From: Sulfitobacter undariae
Lineage (GTDB): Bacteria > Pseudomonadota > Alphaproteobacteria > Rhodobacterales > Rhodobacteraceae
Direction of reading: 5' to 3'
DNA length: 64,000 nucleotides
Assembly: GCF_014196805.1 (NCBI RefSeq)
Contig: NZ_JACIEI010000007.1
Location: forward strand, 62,001 to 126,000
Both the position numbers and the translations under genes were made by a program. Shown piece by piece: positions 55,596 through 63,155 of the stretch. Below the pieces are notes generated by a model. It did no database searches, was not told the DNA's origin, and worked only from the letters and a program-made list of their open reading frames with translations. Numbering within the stretch: position 1 is the stretch's first letter; the number at the start of each line of letters is the position of its first letter.

Positions 55596-55886
55596 TCAAG
55601 ACATTCCCAGAGCTTCTTTGTACATGTCCAGCACTGCTTCTTCTTCTGCGATGTCATCTGGCTCGCGCTTGCGAAGTGCGATCACCTTGCGGATAACTTT
55701 AGTATCGTAACCACGGGATTTGGCTTCTGCCATGACTTCTTTTTGCTGCTCGGCCAAGTCTTTTTTCTCGGCATCAAGACGCTCGATCCGCTCGATGAAC
55801 TGGCGCAGCTCGTTTGCGGTGACACGGTAGGTTGCATCCCCGATTGGATCCTCGGCGGGTGCGGGGTTTGTGCTGAAATCGCTCAT
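55596..55886 (-). CDS. gapR: GapR family DNA-binding protein (DUF2312)
   Basis: A 96-residue protein, mostly helical: TYRVTANELRQFIERIERLD, AEKKDLAEQQKEVMAEAKSR, GYDTKVIRKVIALRKREPDD, EEEAVLDMYKEALGM. The family is known in Caulobacter as GapR, an essential chromosome protein that clamps overtwisted AT-rich DNA and helps topoisomerases ahead of replication and transcription. The sequence follows the family closely; the function here is by homology. Confidence 0.9.
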   Translation of the reverse strand: MSDFSTNPAPAEDPIGDATYRVTANELRQFIERIERLDAEKKDLAEQQKEVMAEAKSRGYDTKVIRKVIALRKREPDDIAEEEAVLDMYKEALGMS

Positions 55887-56001
55887 GGGCTGCTCCTTGG
55901 TACTGCACTATCATTAGGGTGTGAGGCGCCTTGCTACCCTGCCCCCCCACTTGCTGCAAGGCACACTTGCCGTAGCCTTCGGATTATCCTATTCCTCGCC
56001 T

Positions 56002-56241
56002 ATGGAAATCACACACACCTCCCCGTTCGACGCCCTTATCTGGGCAGGTACTGCTATATCCCTTCTGGGTTTGCTGGGCCTTGTGTATTGCATCATTCGC
56101 GTCAGCCGCGCCAAACGCGCCCAATTGGACGACGAAGCCATGCGTGCCGAGCTTAAAAAAGTAATGCCGCTCAATCTTGGGGCTTTGTTTTTATCCGTCA
56201 TCGGCTTGATGGTTGTTATCATCGGGATATTTCTCGCCTGA
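56002..56241 (+). CDS. Small two-helix membrane protein
   Basis: A 79-residue protein with two hydrophobic helices (ALIWAGTAISLLGLLGLVYC and LGALFLSVIGLMVVIIGIFL) joined by a charged loop (RVSRAKRAQLDDEAMRAELK). ATG 56002 is chosen; the frame back to 55921 overlaps the gapR promoter region. I do not recognise a named family with certainty. Divergent from gapR. Confidence 0.6.
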   Translation: MEITHTSPFDALIWAGTAISLLGLLGLVYCIIRVSRAKRAQLDDEAMRAELKKVMPLNLGALFLSVIGLMVVIIGIFLA

Positions 56242-56367
56242 TCAGCTTTTCCTGTCACACTTGGCCCGATAGGCGGCCCCTATTTTGCCAACATACAGCA
56301 CCAGTTAAGTGTCACGCCTGCCCGCCAAAATTCAGGGACAGGCCCCTTCGGAGTAAAATAAAACGCC

Positions 56368-56790
56368 ATGGATATCAGACAGATTACCCCCACCTATTAC
56401 GTCGCCCCACAACTGTCGCCTGAATTGATGACGGCCTATAAAGAGGCGGGTATCACCCGCATCTTGTGTAACCGACCAGACGAAGAAGTGCCGCCAACAC
56501 ATGCTGCCGCTGCAATGCAATCAGCAGCTGAAGCTGCCGGACTTGAGTTTGTTGCACAGCCCCTCACCCATGCGACACTGAACGAAGAGACTGTCGCGCG
56601 AAACCGGCAGATCGGCGCAGATCAGGACGGTGTGACACTTGCCTATTGCGCATCTGGTACACGGTCATGCATCGCTTGGGCACTGGGCCAAGCAGGTGAG
56701 CAATCTGCCGATGCAATTCTGGCAGCAGCACAGGCTGGCGGCTACAATTTAGACAACCTGCGCCCCTATCTGGAACAGCACGCCCCATAG
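56368..56790 (+). CDS. DUF442/TIGR01244 family phosphatase-like sulfur transferase
   Basis: A 140-residue protein: MDIRQITPTYYVAPQLSPEL, GITRILCNRPDEEVPPTHAA, and the P-loop YCASGTRSCIAWALGQA (C-x5-R). This is the beta-lactamase hydrolase-like (Blh) N-domain family with a protein-tyrosine-phosphatase fold. In other bacteria relatives work in sulfide or persulfide metabolism. Convergent with the FliM-like gene. Confidence 0.9.
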   Translation: MDIRQITPTYYVAPQLSPELMTAYKEAGITRILCNRPDEEVPPTHAAAAMQSAAEAAGLEFVAQPLTHATLNEETVARNRQIGADQDGVTLAYCASGTRSCIAWALGQAGEQSADAILAAAQAGGYNLDNLRPYLEQHAP

Positions 56791-56842
56791 CATTTCCCTC
56801 AAGGGCATCTTGATCGCGCCGAAATATCAGGATGCCCTTACA

Positions 56843-57997
56843 CTACCAAACCACCTGTTTTTGCTGCACTTCGCCTTCTTCAGCATCGTTTTCGCGATCC
56901 CATTCATCAACTGCGGTTTGCGTGCTGGTGTCCTCCTCTGGCAAATCCCCAAAAATATCGACATCCGCCAATGGCGAAACCTCAGGTTCGGCTGGCGACA
57001 CTGCGGCCCTGTCTGCGGCGTATTTTTGATCATTCTGCTGCACCGTGACCTGAGGTAAGTCCAGATCCGCTCTATCCTCGACACGACGTTGTGCCAAAGA
57101 ATGCTCACGCCGTTTTTGCGGCTCAACCTGTAGTGCGCGCATCCCATCGACCTGCCCCAATGTACCACGGCTCAGTATCTCTCCGTTTGCGTCAACGACC
57201 AACGCCTGCGTCATACTGGACAGGTTTAGGTCAAGAACATCATCGGGTTTGAAGGCCGTGATCTGGCTTAATGGGAGTGTCAGCCGCGTCAACGCGACCG
57301 TCAGATCAGCGCGAACCGCAAGCACATTGTGAACCAGTTTTTTGCTTCCCAATGTTGCATTTGGCGTGCTTTCACCCTCCTCCTCGGGCTCCTCTGCCTT
57401 TTGCTGTTCCGCCAAGACCAGCACCAATTTTCCATTTCTCGCGCCAGCCGCCAAATCCAGCATCATTTCAATCACTTCATATTCGGGGGCATCCAACGCC
57501 AGCTGCGCTTGGCGTTGTTCCTGCGCCCAGACACCAAAGCGGTACCCTTCTAACAGTTCACGGTCTGCAACCTCTTCTGGCAGAAGGGCGGCGCGGCTCA
57601 ACAGTGTTTCAATAAACGGCGCGCAAAGCGCGGCATCCGTGGCCGTATGCGCCCGTTGGTCTGCGGTGCCAGACACAGGCGTCACGCGCCCCATGGTTTG
57701 TTGTTGGATAAACCCAGCCACCAAGGCAGAGTCGAACACTGCCGCAGCGACTTGCGTGCCCGCCCCGTCCATCAACAATATCAACCCCTCTGGGTCCAGA
57801 TACTCTGGCAGGTCAGCCGCACTCACTGTTTTCCGAGTCACCCCCAATACGCCAAGCGCCAAATCCATCATGGATCCCGCCTGTTTTGAAGCGGTCAGCC
57901 GCAGGGCACGCCCCAGAGACATCGCACGCGCAGCATGTGCGTCACGTTCCGTACGGGCTTTGCGCTGCACCAGTGATACCGTCTGTTCCGCGCTCAT
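56843..57997 (-). CDS. FliM/FliN-like protein with a SpoA (surface presentation of antigens) domain
   Basis: A 384-residue protein. Residues 10-200 resemble the FliM middle domain in layout (RALRLTASKQAGSMMDLALG, ILLMDGAGTQVAAAVFDSAL, ESPYEVIEM-like helix). Residues of about 220-300 are a SpoA domain (AVRADLTVALTRLTLPLSQI, FKPDDVLDLNLSSMTQALVV, ILSRGTLGQVDGMRALQV), the C-ring part of the flagellar switch. A charged, Glu/Asp-rich tail of some 80 residues follows, which FliM usually lacks. No other flagellar or secretion gene is in the window. ATG 57997 has GGAG very close (2 nt spacing). Confidence 0.8.
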   Translation of the reverse strand: MSAEQTVSLVQRKARTERDAHAARAMSLGRALRLTASKQAGSMMDLALGVLGVTRKTVSAADLPEYLDPEGLILLMDGAGTQVAAAVFDSALVAGFIQQQTMGRVTPVSGTADQRAHTATDAALCAPFIETLLSRAALLPEEVADRELLEGYRFGVWAQEQRQAQLALDAPEYEVIEMMLDLAAGARNGKLVLVLAEQQKAEEPEEEGESTPNATLGSKKLVHNVLAVRADLTVALTRLTLPLSQITAFKPDDVLDLNLSSMTQALVVDANGEILSRGTLGQVDGMRALQVEPQKRREHSLAQRRVEDRADLDLPQVTVQQNDQKYAADRAAVSPAEPEVSPLADVDIFGDLPEEDTSTQTAVDEWDRENDAEEGEVQQKQVVW

Positions 57998-58107
57998 ATC
58001 TCCGATCACCCCTTTGCAACAGCCATGCGGCGTCCGACAGCCGCCTGCGGGCACAGCATTTCGGACCTCATTGCTAAGGTGGTATAGCGCAATGGTTACC
58101 AGCCTGT

Positions 58108-60822
58108 TTAGACAGCAAAATTTAATTTGGTTTCATCATCGAACTGAAGGTCTTTCAGGCGCACTTCAAACCTTGCCCCACCGCCATCAGGAACATAGCT
58201 GATCTGGCCTCCAAGCCGGGTGATGATTTCGCGGCAAATGGCAAGCCCAAGCCCCGCACCATCCGCGTCTCCATTACCAAGACGGGCAAATTTCTCAAAC
58301 ACCAGATTTTGCCCTTCAACAGGAACACCGCTGCCATTGTCGCGAAAGGCGATGACCACATTTGCCTCCTCTCGCCATACCGTGATATCCAGCACGGGCA
58401 CCAAAGCATCACAGTATTTTGCAGCATTGCTCACGATGTTAATAAACACCTGCGCCAGACGGTCACTGTCTGTATAGACCATCACCTCTTCCGCCGATGC
58501 CTTGCGCCTGATCTCAAGTTGCCGCGCCGAACTGGCCTGTGCGGTCGTGACTGCCTGTTCGATAACATCATATAAATTGACCCGCTGCGCGTTTAGCGAT
58601 ACCTGGCCATTCTCCAAAACTGAAAGGTCCAACAGATCATCCAAGAGCCGTGTCAGACGGATGGTTTCGGAATGAATAATCGACGCATACCGCGTCTTTT
58701 CTGCTGGCGTTAACCCCTCCATGTCTCGCAAAATTTCTGAAAACGACCGGATCGACGTCATCGGGGTGCGCAGCTCATGACTGATCTGGCTCAAGAAGTT
58801 GTCTTTTTGCAAAGACAGTTGCATCAACTTTTCATTGGCATGGCCCAGTTCCTGCGCGGTCTCGGACAATTGGCGTGATTTTGTTTCAAGCTGGCTGGAA
58901 TACTCAAGTATCTGCGCAGATTCGTCCGCCACTGCCATCAAATCCTGAACCGAAATCACCTGCCCGCCGATAATCTGGCCAATCATCGCGTTCGCAGTTG
59001 CCGCCCCCACCGATGCCGCCAACTCCCGCTCTAACGCTTGTACAAATTCAGGCGTTGGCGCGGGCGGCTCAGCAACCAGACCTTGTTTCAAAGCTTGCGC
59101 CGCAAAAAACGCCTGCGCTTCATCCGCGCCCAGAATACGCTGGGACATGATCATCAAGTCTTCGGTCCGCCCCTGTGAGGCCGCCCAGCCGTGTGCAGGA
59201 CCAGAGGAATGGTCAAAGACATTCACAAACTGCGCGCCCTGAAGCCGCTCTAGCGGCGTGGGGAAGCTAAAGATCGACACCACAAAGAAGACCAGCGCGT
59301 TGATCGACAGGCTCCACCAGACCGCATGAACAGTCGGGTCCAATCCCGAAAGACCAAAGAGCGCCTGCGGACGCAGCCAAGCCATACCGAACAACCCGTT
59401 ATCAAACACCGCAGCAGAGAGCGCCGCATCAGGACCAAAACTGGGCAGCAACATTGTGTACATCCAGATGATGAAACCAATGCTAAGCCCCGCAACTGCC
59501 CCTGTTCGTGTTGCGCCCCGCCAGAAAATCCCTCCCATCAGGGAGGGTAAAAACTGGGCCACTCCCCCAAAAGAGATCAACCCGATCGCAGCCAACGCAC
59601 CAGAGCCGCCAGATGCGCGGTAATAGAAATACCCCAACGCAATGATCAACATGATCGACAACCGCCGCGCGCGAATAACAACGGTACGCACATCCCCCGA
59701 CTGCTGCGCCCCAACATCGCTGAGCTTGAGCCACAAAGGCATAACAATATGGTTGGACATCATCGTGCTCAGCGCCAAAGTGGCGACAATCACCATCGAC
59801 GTGGCCGATGAAAACCCGCCCAGAAACGCCAGCATCGCCAAACCGTTCTGGCCAAGGCTGAGCGGGACCGTCAGGACAAACAGATCAGGATTCGCCCCTT
59901 CTGGCATCAGTTCCAACCCGATCACTGCAATCGGCACGACAAACAGGCTCATCGCCATCAAATACAGCGGGAAAGCCCAGCTTGCGATTTGCAAATGCCG
60001 CTCGTCGTCGTTCTCAACCACCATAACTTGAAACATCCGCGGCAGGCACAACAAGGCCGCCGCCGACAAGAACGTAATCGCAGTCCAGCGCCCGCCGCCT
60101 GTGTTCCAATCACTGATCGGCGAGGCGTCAATGCGGGCCAATATCTGCGGCACGCCCCCTGCAACCCCCCAAACTACAAAAGCCCCCACTGCCAAAAGCG
60201 CTACCAATTTGACAACCGCCTCTACGGCAACGGCAATAACCACGCCGTGGTGACGCTCATTAGCGTTGAGGTTTCTTGTGCCAAACAAAAGCGTAAAGAT
60301 CGCCAAACCTGCGGCCACCCAAAAGGCCGCATTCTGGTTGAGTTCCTCACCCTGTGCCGCCCCCAAATCAGGGGTGGCAAAGATTGAAACCGACACAGTA
60401 ACTGATTGCAATTGCAGTGCGATATAGGGCGTCACACCCACCACCGCCATGATTGTCACCATCACCGCCAGCAGGTTCGATTTACCATAGCGAGACGAGA
60501 TCAAATCCGCGACCGATGTCACCCGTTGCGCCCGTCCGATCCGTACCAAGCGGCGCAATATCCACCACCAGCCGATCATCACCAAAGACGGGCCCAGATA
60601 GATCGTCACATACTCCAAGCCTGACCGCGCCGCATAGCCCACTGCCCCGTAAAACGTCCACGCCGTACAATAGATCGACAGTGACAGCGTGTAGACCAAC
60701 GGCGAGCGTAAAAGCCAGCTTCCGCGCCCCCGCAGGGCTGCGCGCTCGGCCAGAAAGGCCACAACGAACAATCCAGCCACATAGACAAGGCAGACAACGA
60801 TGAGATGATTGAGGCTTACCAT
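58108..60822 (-). CDS. Sodium/solute-symporter-type sensor histidine kinase (CrbS-like)
   Basis: A 904-residue fusion. Residues 1-500 are a thirteen-helix sodium:solute symporter domain (YTLSLSIYCTAWTFYGAVGY, GFSSATSMVIVATLALSTMM, ISFGGVAQFLPSLMGGIFWR); a STAC-like linker lies near residues 540-620 (DLMIMSQRILGADEAQAFFA); then a histidine kinase: coiled coil, H-box FLSQISHELRTPMTSIRSFS with His682, N-box INIVSNAAKYCDALVPVLDI, G-boxes FRDNGSGVPVEGQNLVFEKF and GAGLGLAICREIITRLGGQI. CrbS-type kinases elsewhere sense small acids such as acetate and switch on acyl-CoA synthetase. It is the last gene of an operon with a receiver protein and a small membrane protein; TGATG junctions couple them. Confidence 0.93.
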   Translation of the reverse strand: MVSLNHLIVVCLVYVAGLFVVAFLAERAALRGRGSWLLRSPLVYTLSLSIYCTAWTFYGAVGYAARSGLEYVTIYLGPSLVMIGWWWILRRLVRIGRAQRVTSVADLISSRYGKSNLLAVMVTIMAVVGVTPYIALQLQSVTVSVSIFATPDLGAAQGEELNQNAAFWVAAGLAIFTLLFGTRNLNANERHHGVVIAVAVEAVVKLVALLAVGAFVVWGVAGGVPQILARIDASPISDWNTGGGRWTAITFLSAAALLCLPRMFQVMVVENDDERHLQIASWAFPLYLMAMSLFVVPIAVIGLELMPEGANPDLFVLTVPLSLGQNGLAMLAFLGGFSSATSMVIVATLALSTMMSNHIVMPLWLKLSDVGAQQSGDVRTVVIRARRLSIMLIIALGYFYYRASGGSGALAAIGLISFGGVAQFLPSLMGGIFWRGATRTGAVAGLSIGFIIWMYTMLLPSFGPDAALSAAVFDNGLFGMAWLRPQALFGLSGLDPTVHAVWWSLSINALVFFVVSIFSFPTPLERLQGAQFVNVFDHSSGPAHGWAASQGRTEDLMIMSQRILGADEAQAFFAAQALKQGLVAEPPAPTPEFVQALERELAASVGAATANAMIGQIIGGQVISVQDLMAVADESAQILEYSSQLETKSRQLSETAQELGHANEKLMQLSLQKDNFLSQISHELRTPMTSIRSFSEILRDMEGLTPAEKTRYASIIHSETIRLTRLLDDLLDLSVLENGQVSLNAQRVNLYDVIEQAVTTAQASSARQLEIRRKASAEEVMVYTDSDRLAQVFINIVSNAAKYCDALVPVLDITVWREEANVVIAFRDNGSGVPVEGQNLVFEKFARLGNGDADGAGLGLAICREIITRLGGQISYVPDGGGARFEVRLKDLQFDDETKLNFAV

Positions 60823-61103
60823 CAGGTATCAGACAGGCCCGTTCCGGTCTCTGTCCCCCCCTCCTTACGGTGCACACGCCGCCACAAGGCAAAGGAGGCC
60901 GTAATAGCCAAGGCCCAGATCACAAAAACATACCAAAGCGCAGTCGACAGCGGCGTGACCGCGGCCCCATCTGTGCCCGTTGGCCACATGGTAGGCACCA
61001 GCATCCACAGCACAGTACATAGAAACGGCAACATTCGCACCGCATCCATGATCCGCCGCCGACGGTAGCTGCGCTTTTCCAGAAACAACCGTGCCTCTGC
61101 CAT
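60822..61103 (-). CDS. Small two-helix membrane protein of the symporter-kinase operon
   Basis: A 93-residue protein with a basic start (LFLEKRSYRRRRIMDAV) and two hydrophobic helices (MLPFLCTVLWMLVPTMW and ALWYVFVIWALAITASFALW), then a short polar tail. Size and shape recall the small subunits that partner symporters of the ActP group, such as DUF4212 or DUF485, but I cannot place it in a family. Start and stop overlap its neighbours as TGATG. Confidence 0.7.
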   Translation of the reverse strand: MAEARLFLEKRSYRRRRIMDAVRMLPFLCTVLWMLVPTMWPTGTDGAAVTPLSTALWYVFVIWALAITASFALWRRVHRKEGGTETGTGLSDT

Positions 61104-61480
61104 CAGCTCACGCGGCCTGCGGTCAACTCACGTACCGCCGACATCATTTCTTCGTTGGCAAAGGGTTTGGTCATAAATCGGCTTACCCCTGCTTTCAGCG
61201 CCATCTCACGGTCCCGCGCCTGCCCCCGTGCTGTCAGCATCAACACAGGCATGCCCGCAAGGCTGGCATCGCTGCGCAGCTCGGCTAATATCTCAAATCC
61301 GGTTTTTCCGGGCAACATGACGTCCAGTATCACCAAATCCGGCTTTGCAGCCCGAATGACACCCGCAGCATTGTGCCCATTGGCCAGCGTTTCAACCCGC
61401 CAGCCCTCACGGCCCAGTAAAAAGCGGATGGCCTCCGCGATGTTTGCTTCATCCTCCACCAACACGACATGTTTGGTCAT
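61103..61480 (-). CDS. Single-domain response regulator (receiver only)
   Basis: A 125-residue CheY-like receiver: VVLVEDEANIAEAIRFLLGR, PDLVILDVMLPGKTGFEIL with Asp53 as phosphoacceptor, MLTARGQARDREMALKAG and FMTKPFANEEMMSAVREL (Lys of the KP pair). No output domain follows, whereas CrbR partners of CrbS kinases elsewhere carry a LuxR-type helix-turn-helix. ATG 61480 follows GGAGACC; the longer frame runs into the repeat-rich promoter. First gene of a three-gene operon. Confidence 0.93.
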   Translation of the reverse strand: MTKHVVLVEDEANIAEAIRFLLGREGWRVETLANGHNAAGVIRAAKPDLVILDVMLPGKTGFEILAELRSDASLAGMPVLMLTARGQARDREMALKAGVSRFMTKPFANEEMMSAVRELTAGRVS

Positions 61481-61548
61481 GTAAGGTCTCCTCCCGATAT
61501 CGACAGCGGCGGCTTGATCTAACGTCAATCTCGCCTCTATATTTCCAC

Positions 61549-61573
61549 TGCACGTTGCACAGTTGCATTGCAC
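61549..61573 (-). promoter_or_regulatory. TTGCA-rich repeats upstream of the response regulator operon
   Basis: On the plus strand TGCAC, GTTGCAC, AGTTGCA and TTGCAC follow each other in 25 nt. The block TTGCATTGCA is shared with the region in front of the ScfR-family gene (62962-62971). ScfR regulators known elsewhere (PccR, RamB) bind sites built on TTTGCAAA or TTGCAA cores, so these are candidate sites of the neighbouring regulator. Confidence 0.45.
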
Positions 61574-61626
61574 AAGTCAAAATGATTGACAGTTGGCGTT
61601 CTCCTTCAAACCACTGCCATCCGGCC

Positions 61627-62919
61627 TTAACCCATGATCGACGGCTCACGCCGCGCATGGCACTTCTCTTGCGGGCAAATCCTACAGGTCGCGCCGACCG
61701 CACGGACCTCCATTCTGACATCCCCCGCTGGCGCAGGCAGCAGCAGCATCACCCCATGTGCAGGCACGGGGGTGTTATATTCATGGGCAACGCCCAAATC
61801 CGTGGTTGCAAATGCGTCAAACTGCACCTGAGCACGCCCCAACTGACCGACCCGCTCGCGCAGAACCGCCCCCGGTGCGGCCAGTGCCGCAAACAGCGGC
61901 CACAGAGGGCAACAACTGTCAAACCTTGGCACTGAAAACCCATCCACGGATTTACGAAAAATCACTGTGCCAGAGCGGTCACACACGACCAAGCCAGCGC
62001 CCAAAGCAGGCAACGCTGCCAAACGACGCAACACAAGCGCTACAGGCACGGAAAAACGCCGTGCAAGTAACACGGGCTGTAGCCCCTCCTCATTTATGCC
62101 CGTTTGCAAATCAGCCAACAGTAAAACGCCAGCATCCCCGCGCACCTGTTCTAACACACGGCGCAGGGTAAAACGGGCCGCATCAGACAGCGATGCGGCC
62201 TCTTGCTTTATCAGCCCATCGACCAAGGTGGTCGGCAGGTTTTGCTTCTCGAACTGTGGGAAATGAAAATCCCGATCTGCCAAAAACGCTTCAACCTCGT
62301 TTTGCGGAGACAGGCCAGCAGCGGCAGCCCCTTTGCTCTGCTCCAGATACCCGACCAACACTTGCGCACTCTGCGCCAGCCTGCGGCTATCGGCATCAAG
62401 GTTGGCGTGGAAACGGTCCTGCCACTCTTGCTCAAGCGCGCCCTCCCCAGCGAGGATTTCAGCGGTTGATCGCACTGCCGCAGCGGTAGAAAGCAGTTCA
62501 TGCATCGAGTCGGCGAGGTAGGGATCATGGGCCATGCGGTCACTCAGGCTCTCTACTGTGCGTTCCAGCACAGCAATGCGCCGCTGGCTAACGGCAAGCG
62601 CTTCGGCCCATTGCGGGAAACGGCTTGCGAAGGCCTCGGCGTGTTGCGCATCGTGTTCGGACATGGCGGCATTCACCGCAGCCTCGCCCAGCGCCCCCAG
62701 CAAGGCAGCCTCTGCGCCTTCGGTCAAAGCCTGCGGTTCAACTTCCAATGCGGCAGCAATGCCCAGTAACAGCTTGCCGCCAATTTTGCGGCGATTATGT
62801 TCGATCAGATTCAAATAGCTGGCAGAAATGCCAATCGCGCGGGCCAGATCCGCCTGTTTCACCCCCTGCATCACCCGCCGTTCGCGGATACGGCTGCCCG
62901 TTTCGCTTTCACGCGTCAT
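61627..62919 (-). CDS. ScfR/MccR-type XRE-family short-chain fatty acyl-CoA regulator (DUF2083)
   Basis: A 430-residue regulator. The helix-turn-helix at residues 8-62 reads SRIRERRVMQGVKQADLARA, IGISASYLNLIEHNRRKIGG. The middle 80-200 is Glu/Ala-rich helical. The C-terminal DUF2083 domain carries FSVPVALVLRRLAALP, VCDRSGTVIFRKSVDGFSVP and the cysteine motif ATCRICPQEKCHARREPSI, likely a metal or Fe-S site. PccR/MccR of Rhodobacter and RamB of actinobacteria are relatives that control propionyl-, crotonyl- or acetyl-CoA genes according to acyl-CoA. Next to a CrbS-type operon and divergent from an ABC transporter gene. Confidence 0.9.
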   Translation of the reverse strand: MTRESETGSRIRERRVMQGVKQADLARAIGISASYLNLIEHNRRKIGGKLLLGIAAALEVEPQALTEGAEAALLGALGEAAVNAAMSEHDAQHAEAFASRFPQWAEALAVSQRRIAVLERTVESLSDRMAHDPYLADSMHELLSTAAAVRSTAEILAGEGALEQEWQDRFHANLDADSRRLAQSAQVLVGYLEQSKGAAAAGLSPQNEVEAFLADRDFHFPQFEKQNLPTTLVDGLIKQEAASLSDAARFTLRRVLEQVRGDAGVLLLADLQTGINEEGLQPVLLARRFSVPVALVLRRLAALPALGAGLVVCDRSGTVIFRKSVDGFSVPRFDSCCPLWPLFAALAAPGAVLRERVGQLGRAQVQFDAFATTDLGVAHEYNTPVPAHGVMLLLPAPAGDVRMEVRAVGATCRICPQEKCHARREPSIMG

Positions 62920-62961
62920 GATAGTCCACCTGAAGAAATAGACGCAAAGGCCACGGCTTTC

Positions 62962-62971
62962 TGCATTGCAA
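62962..62971. promoter_or_regulatory. TGCATTGCAA motif upstream of the ScfR-family gene
   Basis: A single copy of TGCATTGCAA in the divergent promoter region between the regulator (ATG 62919) and the substrate-binding protein gene (ATG 63156). It matches the block upstream of the response regulator operon. Autoregulation by the regulator is plausible. Confidence 0.35.
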
Positions 62972-63155
62972 CATCACTAAATTTACATCCTGACCACATC
63001 TGATGTCTATTTATTTACAAATATACATCTTCATTCAAGGCCCTTATTGCGAGTGCGCCCAGCGCCCCCAATACTGACACAGCACAGATAAAGTGCCAGC
63101 ACCAACGCTCGGGAGTAAGCAGTGGTGACTGTTTGAAAACTTTCGGGAGGAAAAT

